The notes under the pieces were generated by a model. That model made no database searches and was not told where the DNA came from. It was given only the letters and a program-made list of their open reading frames with translations. DNA of 64,000 nt from Halobacteriovoraceae bacterium. Its GTDB lineage: Bacteria; Bdellovibrionota; Bacteriovoracia; Bacteriovoracales; Bacteriovoracaceae. The DNA is taken from positions 1 to 64,000 of the forward strand of contig PAVS01000001.1 of NCBI GenBank assembly GCA_002713145.1. The letters are read 5' to 3'. A program made the translations under genes and the position numbers. Positions 11,351 to 21,353 of this stretch are shown in pieces (positions within the stretch are counted from its first letter, which is position 1; every line of letters starts with the position of its first letter).

Positions 11351-11377
11351 AAGTGTACTTTAAACAGTGGTACACTT
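11351..11377. promoter_or_regulatory. Operator-like inverted repeat upstream of Cys-rich protein gene
   Basis: AAGTGTAC-tttaaacagtg-GTACACTT perfect 8-bp arms, just before the likely GTG start at 11395. Confidence 0.45.
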
Positions 11378-11394
11378 TAATCAGAGGTGGTCGT

Positions 11395-11850
11395 GTGAAA
11401 AACGTTTGGATTTTTTCTATTCTATTTTTAGCAGTAATTTCTATTTCCTTACTTCGAACAAATCATTATATGGAAGAAAATGGAATGTTTGCAGCAAACG
11501 GAAAACTGAGATCTGAATTTCAAAGAGATCCAGCAGGTCTGCAATGCACATCACTTACCGATTCATGTGAGCGCAACGATGATTGCTGCTCAAAAAATTG
11601 TCAGCAAAATGTCTGCGAAAAAAGACCTTTGAACGCCAAATATAATGGAGAACGGTGTTCTTCACATAAAGAGTGCCTTTCAAAAAATTGTTCTCAGTTT
11701 AGAATTTGTGCTCCTAGCACTCAATTTCAATCTGAAGTGGGAGAGTTTTGTTTGAAGCATTCCGGATGTAAAACTCAGACATGCGATGCCCGTTCAAGAA
11801 AATGTAGAAATCCTGCTTCTGTTGTTGAATCTGTTGAGACTACAGAGTAG
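11395..11850 (+). CDS. Cysteine-rich secreted/membrane-anchored hypothetical protein
   Basis: ORF track starts at 11317 inside the terminator; GTG at 11395 with GAGGTGG RBS gives a clean TM/signal N-terminus. Repeats of CxxxxxCxxxxDCCSxxC type. Confidence 0.75.
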   Translation: MKNVWIFSILFLAVISISLLRTNHYMEENGMFAANGKLRSEFQRDPAGLQCTSLTDSCERNDDCCSKNCQQNVCEKRPLNAKYNGERCSSHKECLSKNCSQFRICAPSTQFQSEVGEFCLKHSGCKTQTCDARSRKCRNPASVVESVETTE

Positions 11851-13192
11851 AAAACTTCGTTTTTGATTTAAGAATATCGTAAAAATCTTTAATTCTTTGT
11901 ACATATATCACTGGCTCAAATCCCCTGGCATGACCATAAGGTAGCTTTTTGTAATACTTTCTTTGAGCAAGAAGAGGTAACACTTTTTCTATACTCGGCC
12001 AAGCAGTGGGGTTTTCATTTTGCCAAATACTCAAAGCCATGGCATCACGCAAATGATAAAAACCTACGTTGTATGCTGCGAGAGCGAACCAGATCTTATC
12101 CTCTTGGCGAACATAAGAAGGTATACGATGAAGGAGCTTGGAAAGATACTTAGCCCCGCCTTCGATACTTTGAACGGGGTCAAGGCGATTTGTAACTCCG
12201 ACACTTTTAGCAGTCCTGCGTGTAAGCATCATAATTCCTCGTACACCTGTAGGGCTTTTGGCTTTAGGGTTCCAAAAAGATTCTTGATAGCTAACTGCTG
12301 CTAGTAATTCCCATTCCATTTTGTATTTTTGAGCTGCTTTTTTGAAGAGATCTAAATATTGAGGAAGCCTGTCTTGGATTCTTGCATTGAAAACTTTAAG
12401 ATTATAAGGATCAAAGGCTATGAATTCAAAATATTTGCGTTTGAGATGTTTGACAAGTTTTTGAGAGCTTTTTAACTGAAACCATTGTTCAACTTTTTTC
12501 TTGAGTTCAGTATTCTCTTTATCCATAACCCAGCCGATTTTATTTTCCTTTTTAAACTTAAAAACTATTTTAAGCTCAGGTAAATAACGTCGGTGGAGAG
12601 CGGCCATATGTGAATCCATCATGGTGCAGTACTCTGGGTTTTTCCAAATTTCCTGTAACATGGACTCAGAGTTCTCATCTTCTTTTTCCTCCCAAACTAA
12701 TTCAGGATATAAACTTTTTAAATAAAGAAGAGTTTCGGTAAAACTGGTTTGAGTCGGAATCATAATTTTAAGTTTACTTAGATCTTTTGTGGATTTTATC
12801 TTTTTGCGTTTTTTACAAACCACCACCTGATGAACACTGAAATAACTTGGACCAAAATTAAAATTCTCACTCCTATATTCTGTATGAGTGACACTGGCAG
12901 CTCCGATATGACCATTGCCCAGGGAGATTTGCTCAAGAATTTGATCCACACTTTCTAAAGTTCGATATTTAAACTTAAGTGAATGGTCTTTAGCAAATTG
13001 CCTGGCAAGTTCATATTCAAAACCCTCAGGCACCCCGTCACGGCCATTCTCAAATGAGGCGGAAGAATTGCTAAAGAGAAATTCAATCTCTTTTTTCTGT
13101 TGGATTTCTTTCCACCCATAGAGTTTTTTTTCTCGAGGCTGGTTTGAATCGCTACAACTCAAAAGCAATAGAATTATGACAAGGTATTTCAT
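11840..13192 (-). CDS. mltF: MltF-like membrane-bound lytic transglycosylase (SBP-like domain plus SLT domain)
   Basis: Lipoprotein-like N-terminus (LLLLSCSDS), solute-binding domain, SLT motifs AAVSYQESFWNPKAKSPTGVRGIMMLT and AAYNVG. Confidence 0.9.
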   Translation of the reverse strand: MKYLVIILLLLSCSDSNQPREKKLYGWKEIQQKKEIEFLFSNSSASFENGRDGVPEGFEYELARQFAKDHSLKFKYRTLESVDQILEQISLGNGHIGAASVTHTEYRSENFNFGPSYFSVHQVVVCKKRKKIKSTKDLSKLKIMIPTQTSFTETLLYLKSLYPELVWEEKEDENSESMLQEIWKNPEYCTMMDSHMAALHRRYLPELKIVFKFKKENKIGWVMDKENTELKKKVEQWFQLKSSQKLVKHLKRKYFEFIAFDPYNLKVFNARIQDRLPQYLDLFKKAAQKYKMEWELLAAVSYQESFWNPKAKSPTGVRGIMMLTRRTAKSVGVTNRLDPVQSIEGGAKYLSKLLHRIPSYVRQEDKIWFALAAYNVGFYHLRDAMALSIWQNENPTAWPSIEKVLPLLAQRKYYKKLPYGHARGFEPVIYVQRIKDFYDILKSKTKFSTL

Positions 13193-13263
13193 GTGTAGTT
13201 ATTTTAACAAAAAGCTATGTTTATTGGTAGCTTATAATAAAAAAAGACTTTAGAATAACTGCT

Positions 13264-15588
13264 ATGAAAGCAAAAAATAATATATCTTCAGATCTTCAAA
13301 ATTTAGTATCATGGTCAGTAGCAAGTCTAGGGCAGGCTATCGAATTAGAATATGGTAAAAAAGTCTTTCAGAGAGTCGAAAAAATACGTAAACAGATGAA
13401 ATCGATACGTAAAAAAAATCCAGATATTGTTTACGATGTCCTCAAGAATGAGCTGGCTAAATTAAAAAAATATAACACAAAAGAAATAAATGAGATCTGT
13501 AGCTCTTTTAGTTTAATGCTCGAGCTTATCAATCGATGCGAATCGGCTTATCGTACTTTTAAACTAGACAATAAAGAGTACTCCTTTCCCAAGCAAAAAC
13601 CTTACGGAATCATATTTGTATTAACAGCTCATCCCACGGAAGCCAGGAGCCCTGAACTACTGGGGTTGTTTGAAAATATCCAAAGAATTTTAAAAAGTGT
13701 GCTCTACGAAGGGCAGGTTAAATATGAAGAAGAGCTCCTTCATTATTTAGTGCTGGCTTTGAAAATTTCACTGGCCAGAAATACAAAACCAACTGTTTCT
13801 GATGAAGCTAAGAATATTTATTCTTTTATTTTACAAGACTCAATTTTAAACTCTTTGGGCTTTTTAGTTGAAAATGGTGTCAATGTCTCTTTGAGAACTT
13901 GGGTGGGAGGGGATAAAGATGGTCACCCCGGAGTAAATGAAGTGACTATGTTAGAGAGTCTTTCCCAGTCAAGGGAGCGAATTATTAATTTTCTAGATAT
14001 GAAGCTCACTGGAGTGGAAGAAAAGATTCTTTATTTGCCAGAAAATAAATATTCAAAAATTTTAGAGCAAATAGCTTTTTTAAAATTCCAATTATCAAGC
14101 ATGAGACATATTAAAAGTGCAGATGGCAAAAAAGTCGAAAAATTTCGAAAATTGATTAAGAAATTTATTGATGACTATGAAAAGACGTTTAAAATTTTAT
14201 CACCTGAATTAAGACGTATTGAAAGTATGATCTGGCTATTCCCTGCCTTAGTCGTGGCACTTGAAGTGCGGGAAGATTCGAGTGTCGTAAAAGAAGCACT
14301 TGAAAGTAGCAGTCAATTAGCTATTCATAGAATGCTGGTCAAGCTTAAAGATATATCTAAAGGTTACGATAGCAAATGGTATATTCGTGGCTTTGTCATG
14401 AGTATGGTCGAATCTGCAACGGATCTAGAAAACGGGTTAAAGCTTGAGCTCAAAGTATTTAAAAAACTACAGATACCTGTTGTTCCACTTTTTGAAAATC
14501 AATTGGCGCTTACCCAGGCAAAAAAAATACTCACTGATTTTTTAAACTCCTATCCAGAGGTGGTCAAAACCCATCATGAGAAATGGGGGGGGCGATTTGA
14601 GATGATGGTTGGGTACTCTGATTCATCCAAAGAAAATGGAGTTCTGTCTAGCCGACTTATGATTTCCACCGCTCTTAAAACGATGGAAAGCACCTTAAAA
14701 AAGTATAAACTCACTCCTGTTTTCTTTCATGGCTCCGGCGGCAGTATTGAGCGTGGTGGGGGGTCAATCAAAGAGCAAACCAGTTGGTGGCCTAAATCAG
14801 CAATCATGACTTATAAAGCCACTGTGCAAGGGGAGATGGTCGCAAGAAATTTTGGAACTCCTCAAATTTTTCAAAAGCAGGTTTCTGTTATTTTAGATCA
14901 ACTTACTTCACATAACTCTCAATCTGCTAAACATAGCCCAGAGCTCTTAGAGTTCACTTCGAGAGTTCGAGACAAATATTCGGCCCAGATTCAAGATGAT
15001 GAATTTCTACAGGTCATTGAGTTCGCTACACCTTATAGCTTTCTTCACCATTTAAAGATTGGCTCTAGGCCAGCAAAGAGGTCAACAAAAACCAGTCACA
15101 CCAATCTTCGAGCTATCCCTTGGATTCTCTGTTGGACCCAAACCAGAACACTTTTCCCTACCTGGTGGGGAACGGGGAGCGCTTGGAAGAGCATGAGTCA
15201 AAAACAAAAAGATGTGATTCAAAATGAATATCAGTCAAATAATGTGTTAAGTAGCTATATGAAAGCCTTAGGATTCACTTTAGCTAAAATTGAATTAGGG
15301 GTGTGGAGAGTTTACTTAGAAAATTCAAAACTTCCTCAATCAACGAAAGATAAAATTTTTAAAGAGTTTAAAAATGAGTTTAAGCTCACCAAGAAATTCT
15401 TTCATGAGGTCACCGGTGAAAAGCAATTTTTATGGTTTAGACCTTGGTTGCAACAAAGTATTGATTTGAGGTCCTCTATGATTCATCCTATCAATCTATG
15501 CCAAATGGAAGCTTTGAGGCGAGAAGATATTGATCTCTTGCGAATGTCTGTTACAGGTGTGGCCTGTGGGATGTTGACCACCGGTTAA
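13264..15588 (+). CDS. ppc: Phosphoenolpyruvate carboxylase
   Basis: TAHPTEARS, GGDKDGHPGVN, GYSDSSKENG, FHGSGGSIERGGG motifs and C-terminal CGMLTTG. Confidence 0.93.
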   Translation: MKAKNNISSDLQNLVSWSVASLGQAIELEYGKKVFQRVEKIRKQMKSIRKKNPDIVYDVLKNELAKLKKYNTKEINEICSSFSLMLELINRCESAYRTFKLDNKEYSFPKQKPYGIIFVLTAHPTEARSPELLGLFENIQRILKSVLYEGQVKYEEELLHYLVLALKISLARNTKPTVSDEAKNIYSFILQDSILNSLGFLVENGVNVSLRTWVGGDKDGHPGVNEVTMLESLSQSRERIINFLDMKLTGVEEKILYLPENKYSKILEQIAFLKFQLSSMRHIKSADGKKVEKFRKLIKKFIDDYEKTFKILSPELRRIESMIWLFPALVVALEVREDSSVVKEALESSSQLAIHRMLVKLKDISKGYDSKWYIRGFVMSMVESATDLENGLKLELKVFKKLQIPVVPLFENQLALTQAKKILTDFLNSYPEVVKTHHEKWGGRFEMMVGYSDSSKENGVLSSRLMISTALKTMESTLKKYKLTPVFFHGSGGSIERGGGSIKEQTSWWPKSAIMTYKATVQGEMVARNFGTPQIFQKQVSVILDQLTSHNSQSAKHSPELLEFTSRVRDKYSAQIQDDEFLQVIEFATPYSFLHHLKIGSRPAKRSTKTSHTNLRAIPWILCWTQTRTLFPTWWGTGSAWKSMSQKQKDVIQNEYQSNNVLSSYMKALGFTLAKIELGVWRVYLENSKLPQSTKDKIFKEFKNEFKLTKKFFHEVTGEKQFLWFRPWLQQSIDLRSSMIHPINLCQMEALRREDIDLLRMSVTGVACGMLTTG

Positions 15589-15705
15589 GGTGTGAAAAAA
15601 TTACATACTCAAGAGTTTGCAAATTTTATAAAATAAAATTATTTCCTTAATATTTTTTCAGATTTTGGTATAAACATGCCGTGGGTACAATCTTAAGGAA
15701 ATTTA

Positions 15706-16809
15706 ATGCTTTTTAAATCTAAAACTCGAATATTTATTTTCATTCTTGTTATCACCAGCGCCAGTCTTTATGCTCAAGAAATACCAGGAACGGTAAAAAG
15801 ATTTATAGGCCAGAGTAAAGTGAAAGCTAAAGGGCACGTGACCTTTAAAAAGTCTTTTACCCTGAAAGAGACATCGTCACAAACACTAATAGGGCGTATA
15901 CCAGTTAAGGCTTGGATTAAAGCAAATAAAAAAATTTCTTATAATTACAATTTTCATGAGTTTTACCTCAGCACCGATGGTGGGATTCAACTCTCTATTA
16001 ATGGTGTAAAAGTAGATGTCACCCATCTCAGTTATAATTCAAGTACCGGCAAATTTAAAACGAGAACAAATGTCGCTTTTGGCTTTCGTTCCAGCTATAT
16101 CGAAAAAGAGACGGAGTCTCAGTTAAATGAGCTTTTTGCAAGACGAATGAATTTAGCTTTTCGAAAACTCAAAAACGTTTTAAGAAGTAATACCGTGCAA
16201 GTGGGGGCCGAAAGAATTCTCTCCGTGCTAGAGGTATTCAAAGTTGGTGGCATGGACATCAGTTTTCCGGCCTATGAAACCACGAATACACTTTTAGTGG
16301 TGTCTCAAAAAAATCAGTCGATTCAAATTGAGCCAAAAATCTATGCAGGTGTAAAAAAGAATCAGTATTTAAGCTTTAGCGTTCGCCATAGGTGGACAGG
16401 AAGAAATCTCTATATCACAGGTATTGTTTTCAACCCTGGAAATCAGCAGCTGACTTTGAAAAGATCGCGAGGGGGGAGTTTGCTTGAAGTCTATATCAGA
16501 GGGATTTCCATGACTGAAAATGTAGGCTATCAAATTGCGCATACAAATAGCATTGATACTCTTGCCACTAGCCTTGGTATTATTTTTGGTGTGGCCCTCA
16601 ATAATGCCAGTGGAAATTATCGCTATCGCGCCAGCAGTGTTTCCTTTGCTCAAGATTTTATGGATGCCTATATCAGTGGAGGCATGCGGGAGTTCGTGGC
16701 TTCCAATAAATCTACCTTGCGTTCAGCTGGTTTTTCACCTCAACTCATTCGCGCTCTTGAGCGAAAAAAATATGGAACAGGAATTTATTGGTCAGAGTTT
16801 GTCGATTAA
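15706..16809 (+). CDS. Secreted hypothetical protein
   Basis: Signal peptide FIFILVITSASLYA; intact ORF with RBS TAAGGA. Confidence 0.75.
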   Translation: MLFKSKTRIFIFILVITSASLYAQEIPGTVKRFIGQSKVKAKGHVTFKKSFTLKETSSQTLIGRIPVKAWIKANKKISYNYNFHEFYLSTDGGIQLSINGVKVDVTHLSYNSSTGKFKTRTNVAFGFRSSYIEKETESQLNELFARRMNLAFRKLKNVLRSNTVQVGAERILSVLEVFKVGGMDISFPAYETTNTLLVVSQKNQSIQIEPKIYAGVKKNQYLSFSVRHRWTGRNLYITGIVFNPGNQQLTLKRSRGGSLLEVYIRGISMTENVGYQIAHTNSIDTLATSLGIIFGVALNNASGNYRYRASSVSFAQDFMDAYISGGMREFVASNKSTLRSAGFSPQLIRALERKKYGTGIYWSEFVD

Positions 16810-16917
16810 ATTTCAAGTGTTTAATTATGTGAACTTTTCTAAACATTTGTATGATTTCGTATAGTTAACCAAGCAAAATTTTGACAGCTCCCTATTAATT
16901 TTGTTAACTACTGACCC

Positions 16918-18069
16918 ATGACTACACCTCATAAGATCGTACTCCGAAAAGAGTTAGAAAATTGTAAGCGCCTTGTCATTAAAGTCGGAAGTAATGTTGT
17001 GACGAAAGCCAACGGCCGCTGTGATGTAAGAAAAATGCGCATCATTGTCGAAGATATCTGTGACCTGATTGATGAAGGCTTTGAAATCATTTTGGTGAGT
17101 TCTGGAGCTGTCAGTGTGGGCAAAGCTTTTCTGAAAAGAATGCTGCCAAGAGAAGGTCGAGTTGACCTTCAGCAATCAGCTAGTGCTATTGGCCAGCCAA
17201 AACTCATCAATAAATACTCTCAATTATTTGAAGATCATCATCATATATGTTCTCAAATACTTCTTACTCATGATGACTTTAGAAAAAGAAAAAGATTTCT
17301 CCATGCAAAGCAAACGATCGAAGTCCTTTTAAAGAATCATGTCACTCCGATTTTGAATGAGAATGATTCGATCTCCTATTCTGAAAATACTGTGGGGGAT
17401 AATGATCACTTAGCTGCATCAGCGGCGCAGATGGTTAATGCAGATGCACTTATTATTATTACGAGTGCCCAAGGACTATACGATAAAAATCCTATTGAGA
17501 AAGATGCCAAGCTGATTAAAAACGTGGATTTTGGTGAAGAGCTTGATCATATCGATATGTCTGCCACAACAAATGTTGGCCGTGGAGGGATGGAATCAAA
17601 AATTCATGCAGTTAATAAAGTCACCCCTCTTGGAATTCGAGCTATTATTAGTTCAAAAGACAATAATCGTATTGTTCTGGATCCACTCACAAAAGAAATT
17701 GGGACAATGTTTGGGCATGAATCAAACTTTGAGCCTGAGCAGAAAAAAGCCTGGCTCATTTCTACGAAAAAATTAAATTGTCGTCTCGAAATCGATGAAG
17801 GTGCGTTTCAAGCTCTTATGGCTGGAAACTCGCTTTTCCCTAGGGGAGTGGTCGAGAGTCATGGAGAATATTTCCAGGGTGACTGCATCGATATTTGTTA
17901 TCAAGGAAAGCCTTTTGCTGTGGGGATTTCTGAGTACGATGGTGCCGATGTGGAGAGAATTAAAGATAAACACAGTGATGAAATCGAAGAGGTCTTGGGC
18001 TATAAGATTTCCAGTGCGGTTATTTTATACCAAAACCTCGTATTACTAGAGGAAACTATAAATGAATAA
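16918..18069 (+). CDS. proB: Glutamate 5-kinase (amino acid kinase domain plus PUA)
   Basis: VIKVGSNVV, VSSGAVSVG, NENDSISY, DNDHLAA; followed by proA and proC. Confidence 0.95.
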   Translation: MTTPHKIVLRKELENCKRLVIKVGSNVVTKANGRCDVRKMRIIVEDICDLIDEGFEIILVSSGAVSVGKAFLKRMLPREGRVDLQQSASAIGQPKLINKYSQLFEDHHHICSQILLTHDDFRKRKRFLHAKQTIEVLLKNHVTPILNENDSISYSENTVGDNDHLAASAAQMVNADALIIITSAQGLYDKNPIEKDAKLIKNVDFGEELDHIDMSATTNVGRGGMESKIHAVNKVTPLGIRAIISSKDNNRIVLDPLTKEIGTMFGHESNFEPEQKKAWLISTKKLNCRLEIDEGAFQALMAGNSLFPRGVVESHGEYFQGDCIDICYQGKPFAVGISEYDGADVERIKDKHSDEIEEVLGYKISSAVILYQNLVLLEETINE

Positions 18070-19300
18070 TTTAGCAAAGAAATCAAAAGATGCATCAAAA
18101 GCCCTAAGAGGGTTAAATCATAGCTTAAGAAAAGAATTACTTTTAAAATTAGCAGATCATCTGGAAAAAAGAGCTGCTGATGTCATTGAAGCGAATAAAA
18201 AAGATCTACAATACGCTGAAGAAGTTAACTTAAACCAAGCTCTTAAAGATAGATTGATGCTTAACGAAGATCGTATCAAAGATATGGCCAGCGGCGTGCG
18301 CTCTATTGCCGAGCAAAAAGAAGTTGTGGGTGAGTTTTACCAAGAGTTTACCAATGAAGAAGGTCTTCAGATCAAACGTCAGCGAGTTCCTCTTGGAGTG
18401 ATTCTGATGATTTTTGAATCTCGCCCGAATGTTGTTATCGATTGTGCTGCTCTTGCGTTGAAATCATCAAATGCCATTATTTTAAAAGGCGGAAAAGAAG
18501 CCAAGCATTCTAATGATATATTGGGAGAAATTATCCAGGAAGCTCTTGAGGGATCTATTCCAAAAGAAGCCGTCCAGGTTCTTGCCTCTGATAGTCGTGA
18601 GGAAGTAAACGCTCTCCTAGAATTAGATGAATATATCGATGTTGTTATCCCAAGAGGAGGCGAGAGACTCATTGAGCATGTTTACAAGAATGCAAAAATG
18701 CCCGTGATCGCTCACTTCCAAGGTTTGTGTCATATGTATATCGACACTCAAGCTGATCTTGAAAAAGCGAAGAAGCTTGTGGTTAATGCAAAGACTCAAA
18801 GAACGGGAGTCTGTAATGCGATTGAAACCCTTCTCGTACATAAAGATGTAGTGGCTAAATTTGCACCTGAAATTACCAAGCAACTTAAAGAAAAAGGTTG
18901 TGAAGTTCGTGCAGATAAAGCTTTTACTGAAGCATCTGGGGAAAACTTAAAGCTCGCTACAGATGAAGATTGGGCGACAGAATATTTAGAAAATATTCTC
19001 TCAATTAAAACTGTAGGCTCTCTTGATGATGCTATCGAACATATTGACCAGTATGGTAGCTTTCATACCGAATGTATTGTGAGTGAAGATGAAAAAGCTC
19101 AAGCTGAATTTCTTAATCGTGTGGACGCAAGTTGTGTCGCGGTAAACGCATCAACACGTTTTAATGATGGAGGACAGTTGGGGCTAGGAGCAGAGCTTGG
19201 AATTTCAACGACAAAATTTCATGCCTACGGTCCTATGGGTGCGGAACAAATGACGACATCACGCTATGTGATCGTTGGTAATGGAAATACAAGAGGATAA
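18062..19300 (+). CDS. proA: Glutamate-5-semialdehyde dehydrogenase
   Basis: IFESRPNVVIDCAALALKSSNAIILKGGKEA, VIPRGG, VNASTRFNDGGQLGLGAELGIST. Confidence 0.96.
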   Translation: MNNLAKKSKDASKALRGLNHSLRKELLLKLADHLEKRAADVIEANKKDLQYAEEVNLNQALKDRLMLNEDRIKDMASGVRSIAEQKEVVGEFYQEFTNEEGLQIKRQRVPLGVILMIFESRPNVVIDCAALALKSSNAIILKGGKEAKHSNDILGEIIQEALEGSIPKEAVQVLASDSREEVNALLELDEYIDVVIPRGGERLIEHVYKNAKMPVIAHFQGLCHMYIDTQADLEKAKKLVVNAKTQRTGVCNAIETLLVHKDVVAKFAPEITKQLKEKGCEVRADKAFTEASGENLKLATDEDWATEYLENILSIKTVGSLDDAIEHIDQYGSFHTECIVSEDEKAQAEFLNRVDASCVAVNASTRFNDGGQLGLGAELGISTTKFHAYGPMGAEQMTTSRYVIVGNGNTRG

Positions 19301-19303
19301 TTT

Positions 19304-20113
19304 ATGATTGGTGTACTAGGATGTGGAAACATGGCTTCTGCCATTGTGCAGGGATATTTTCAAAAAGATAATAATGTTCAGTTTATCACTTATGATCCCA
19401 ATCAAGACAATGCTAAAAAATTAGCTGAGTCTGTTAAAGGTGAGGTCGCCGAAAATATTGATAGACTAAAAAAAGCAGACTCACTGGTGCTCGCTTGTAA
19501 GCCTCAGCATTTTAATGACCTTTCTCAATCACTACGAGACTCAGGGATCGATCTCGCTAGCAAGCATTTTATCTCGATTTTAGCTGCAACCCCTATAGAA
19601 GTTATTCAAAAGAAGCTGGGTGCAAAAAGAGTCACTCGCATTATGCCAAATACCCCTGCTTTTGTAGGAAAAGGTATGACTTTGGTTATGCATTCTGATG
19701 ACGTTGAAGCTGGAGAAAAAGATCTAGTGCAAGCATTTTTTAGTGCATGTGGTGAAGTCGCTGAGATGCCTGATGAAACCACATTTGATCAAGTGACAAC
19801 GGTCTCAGGTTCAGGGCCGGCGTATGTCTTTTTATTTGCAAAAACCATGGCGGATAAATTACAGTCTTGGGGTGTATCTGAAGAGCAGGCTAAAAAAATA
19901 GCCATTCAACTCTTTCGAGGCAGTTCGGAACTTATGCATGCTCAAAGTGATATCAGTTTTCAAGAGCTGATTGATCGCGTGACCAGTAAAGGGGGGGTGA
20001 CAATTGAAGCTGTTAAGTCCTATCAAGCAGATCATATTGGTCAACTCACTGATAAAGCCCTAGATGCTGCTTATGCTCGCTCAGTTGAGATGACGAAAGA
20101 AGTGAACCAATAA
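19304..20113 (+). CDS. proC: Pyrroline-5-carboxylate reductase
   Basis: MIGVLGCGNMASAIVQG, RIMPNTPAFVGKGMT, SGSGPAYVF. Confidence 0.95.
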   Translation: MIGVLGCGNMASAIVQGYFQKDNNVQFITYDPNQDNAKKLAESVKGEVAENIDRLKKADSLVLACKPQHFNDLSQSLRDSGIDLASKHFISILAATPIEVIQKKLGAKRVTRIMPNTPAFVGKGMTLVMHSDDVEAGEKDLVQAFFSACGEVAEMPDETTFDQVTTVSGSGPAYVFLFAKTMADKLQSWGVSEEQAKKIAIQLFRGSSELMHAQSDISFQELIDRVTSKGGVTIEAVKSYQADHIGQLTDKALDAAYARSVEMTKEVNQ

Positions 20114-20114
20114 T

Positions 20115-21107
20115 TTATTTTTCGACATAGTCTAATTGCTGGACATGCTGAATCCACTTCCCAATGAGCTTATCTTCTTTGGTGAAGTTTGTTTGAAATT
20201 CAATCGTGTTCATGATCTTCATATCATCATAAAAAAGAAGCGTGACAAAAAAAGCTTTCCAGATAGTCGTGAGTAAACTTATTCCCGTCACTCTTTTAAG
20301 CCAATGACTGTTCTCAAAAAAATAAATGGTCTGTACTTCGCAGCCTCCGTCGATTTTGGGGAGATAGGTGAGCATGAATTTAAATTGAATGGGAAGTATC
20401 ATCTCAGCTAAAAAAACATTTCCACCAAAAGAAGAAGCCTTCCAATGAAATTTTGTCTTTCTAAAAAACTTAAAAGTTTTCTGTGAGAGTGTTTGAGGTT
20501 TATCTACTAATCTTCCAAAGAGCTCAATTTGAGTTTGGTATTTATTTACACTTTCAAAATCAGAGCTTCTGTCTACAATAATGCCATGAACAGCCCACCA
20601 GTGATTAAAATCTACGGTGTTAGGATAGATAAGATGGGGGTGAAAGACGAGCTCTCGTCTGGGACCTAAAACTGTGCGATTGTTTTTTGCTAAGTTTTCA
20701 AAGTGGGGAAGGGGATAGAGTGGCTCATCTCCATAGAAAAACCATATTCCTCCGTATACTTCTTTAACGGGATAGGATTTAACTTTGGCTCTAGCGGGAG
20801 GCTCATCTAAATAAGGAACCTTGGTGCATTCACCTTCGCCATCAAATTCCCAATGATGAAAGGGGCACCTGATGCATTCGCCAACAACTTCTCCTGCCCC
20901 AAGCATCGCTCCCATATGAGGACATCTCGCTTCCATCACATGTACAACCCCTGACTCAGTTCTAAAAACGACAAACTGTTTATCAAAAATCTTTTTTAAC
21001 TCACAATTTCCAGGCTTTAAACTTTTAGATTTACCAAGTAAGTACCAACTTTTGGTAAATTCTTTTGGGTTAGCAAAGCGTTTTAATTTGGGTGAGTTAT
21101 CTGACAT
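20115..21107 (-). CDS. Rieske [2Fe-2S] non-heme iron oxygenase (sterol 7-desaturase/Neverland-like architecture)
   Basis: Rieske CPHMGAML...CPFHHWEF; catalytic NTVDFNHWWAVH matches NxxDxxHxxxxH. Confidence 0.85.
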   Translation of the reverse strand: MSDNSPKLKRFANPKEFTKSWYLLGKSKSLKPGNCELKKIFDKQFVVFRTESGVVHVMEARCPHMGAMLGAGEVVGECIRCPFHHWEFDGEGECTKVPYLDEPPARAKVKSYPVKEVYGGIWFFYGDEPLYPLPHFENLAKNNRTVLGPRRELVFHPHLIYPNTVDFNHWWAVHGIIVDRSSDFESVNKYQTQIELFGRLVDKPQTLSQKTFKFFRKTKFHWKASSFGGNVFLAEMILPIQFKFMLTYLPKIDGGCEVQTIYFFENSHWLKRVTGISLLTTIWKAFFVTLLFYDDMKIMNTIEFQTNFTKEDKLIGKWIQHVQQLDYVEK

Positions 21108-21283
21108 ATAAAATATTTTAACCGCATTCTTACATCACTCAAGTCAGGGGCATATATTCCTGAGGGGTATACTCTGGGTTAATTCTGCACTTTTTTTATT
21201 CTTTGCAAGGTGCGGATTGGGGATAAAAATAACATCCGTCCGTGATATTGGTGTCAGTTTGGCCTTAAACTTAGACATTTTAT

Positions 21284-21299
21284 TGGCATTAATTTTGCT
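21284..21299 (+). promoter_or_regulatory. Candidate sigma54 (-24/-12) promoter
   Basis: TGGCATTAATTTTGCT; GG and GC elements spaced 12 nt, compare consensus TGGCACGNNNNTTGCW. Confidence 0.55.
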
Positions 21300-21353
21300 C
21301 TCTAAAATGCACAACGAATTTAAGGATTGAATTCAAAGCAAAGGGGAAAAGAT

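Noticed and set aside
15660-15680. Sigma54-like TTGGTATAAACATGCC
   Set aside because: GG-GC spacing is 11 nt and the -12 element lacks TT; not a convincing match.
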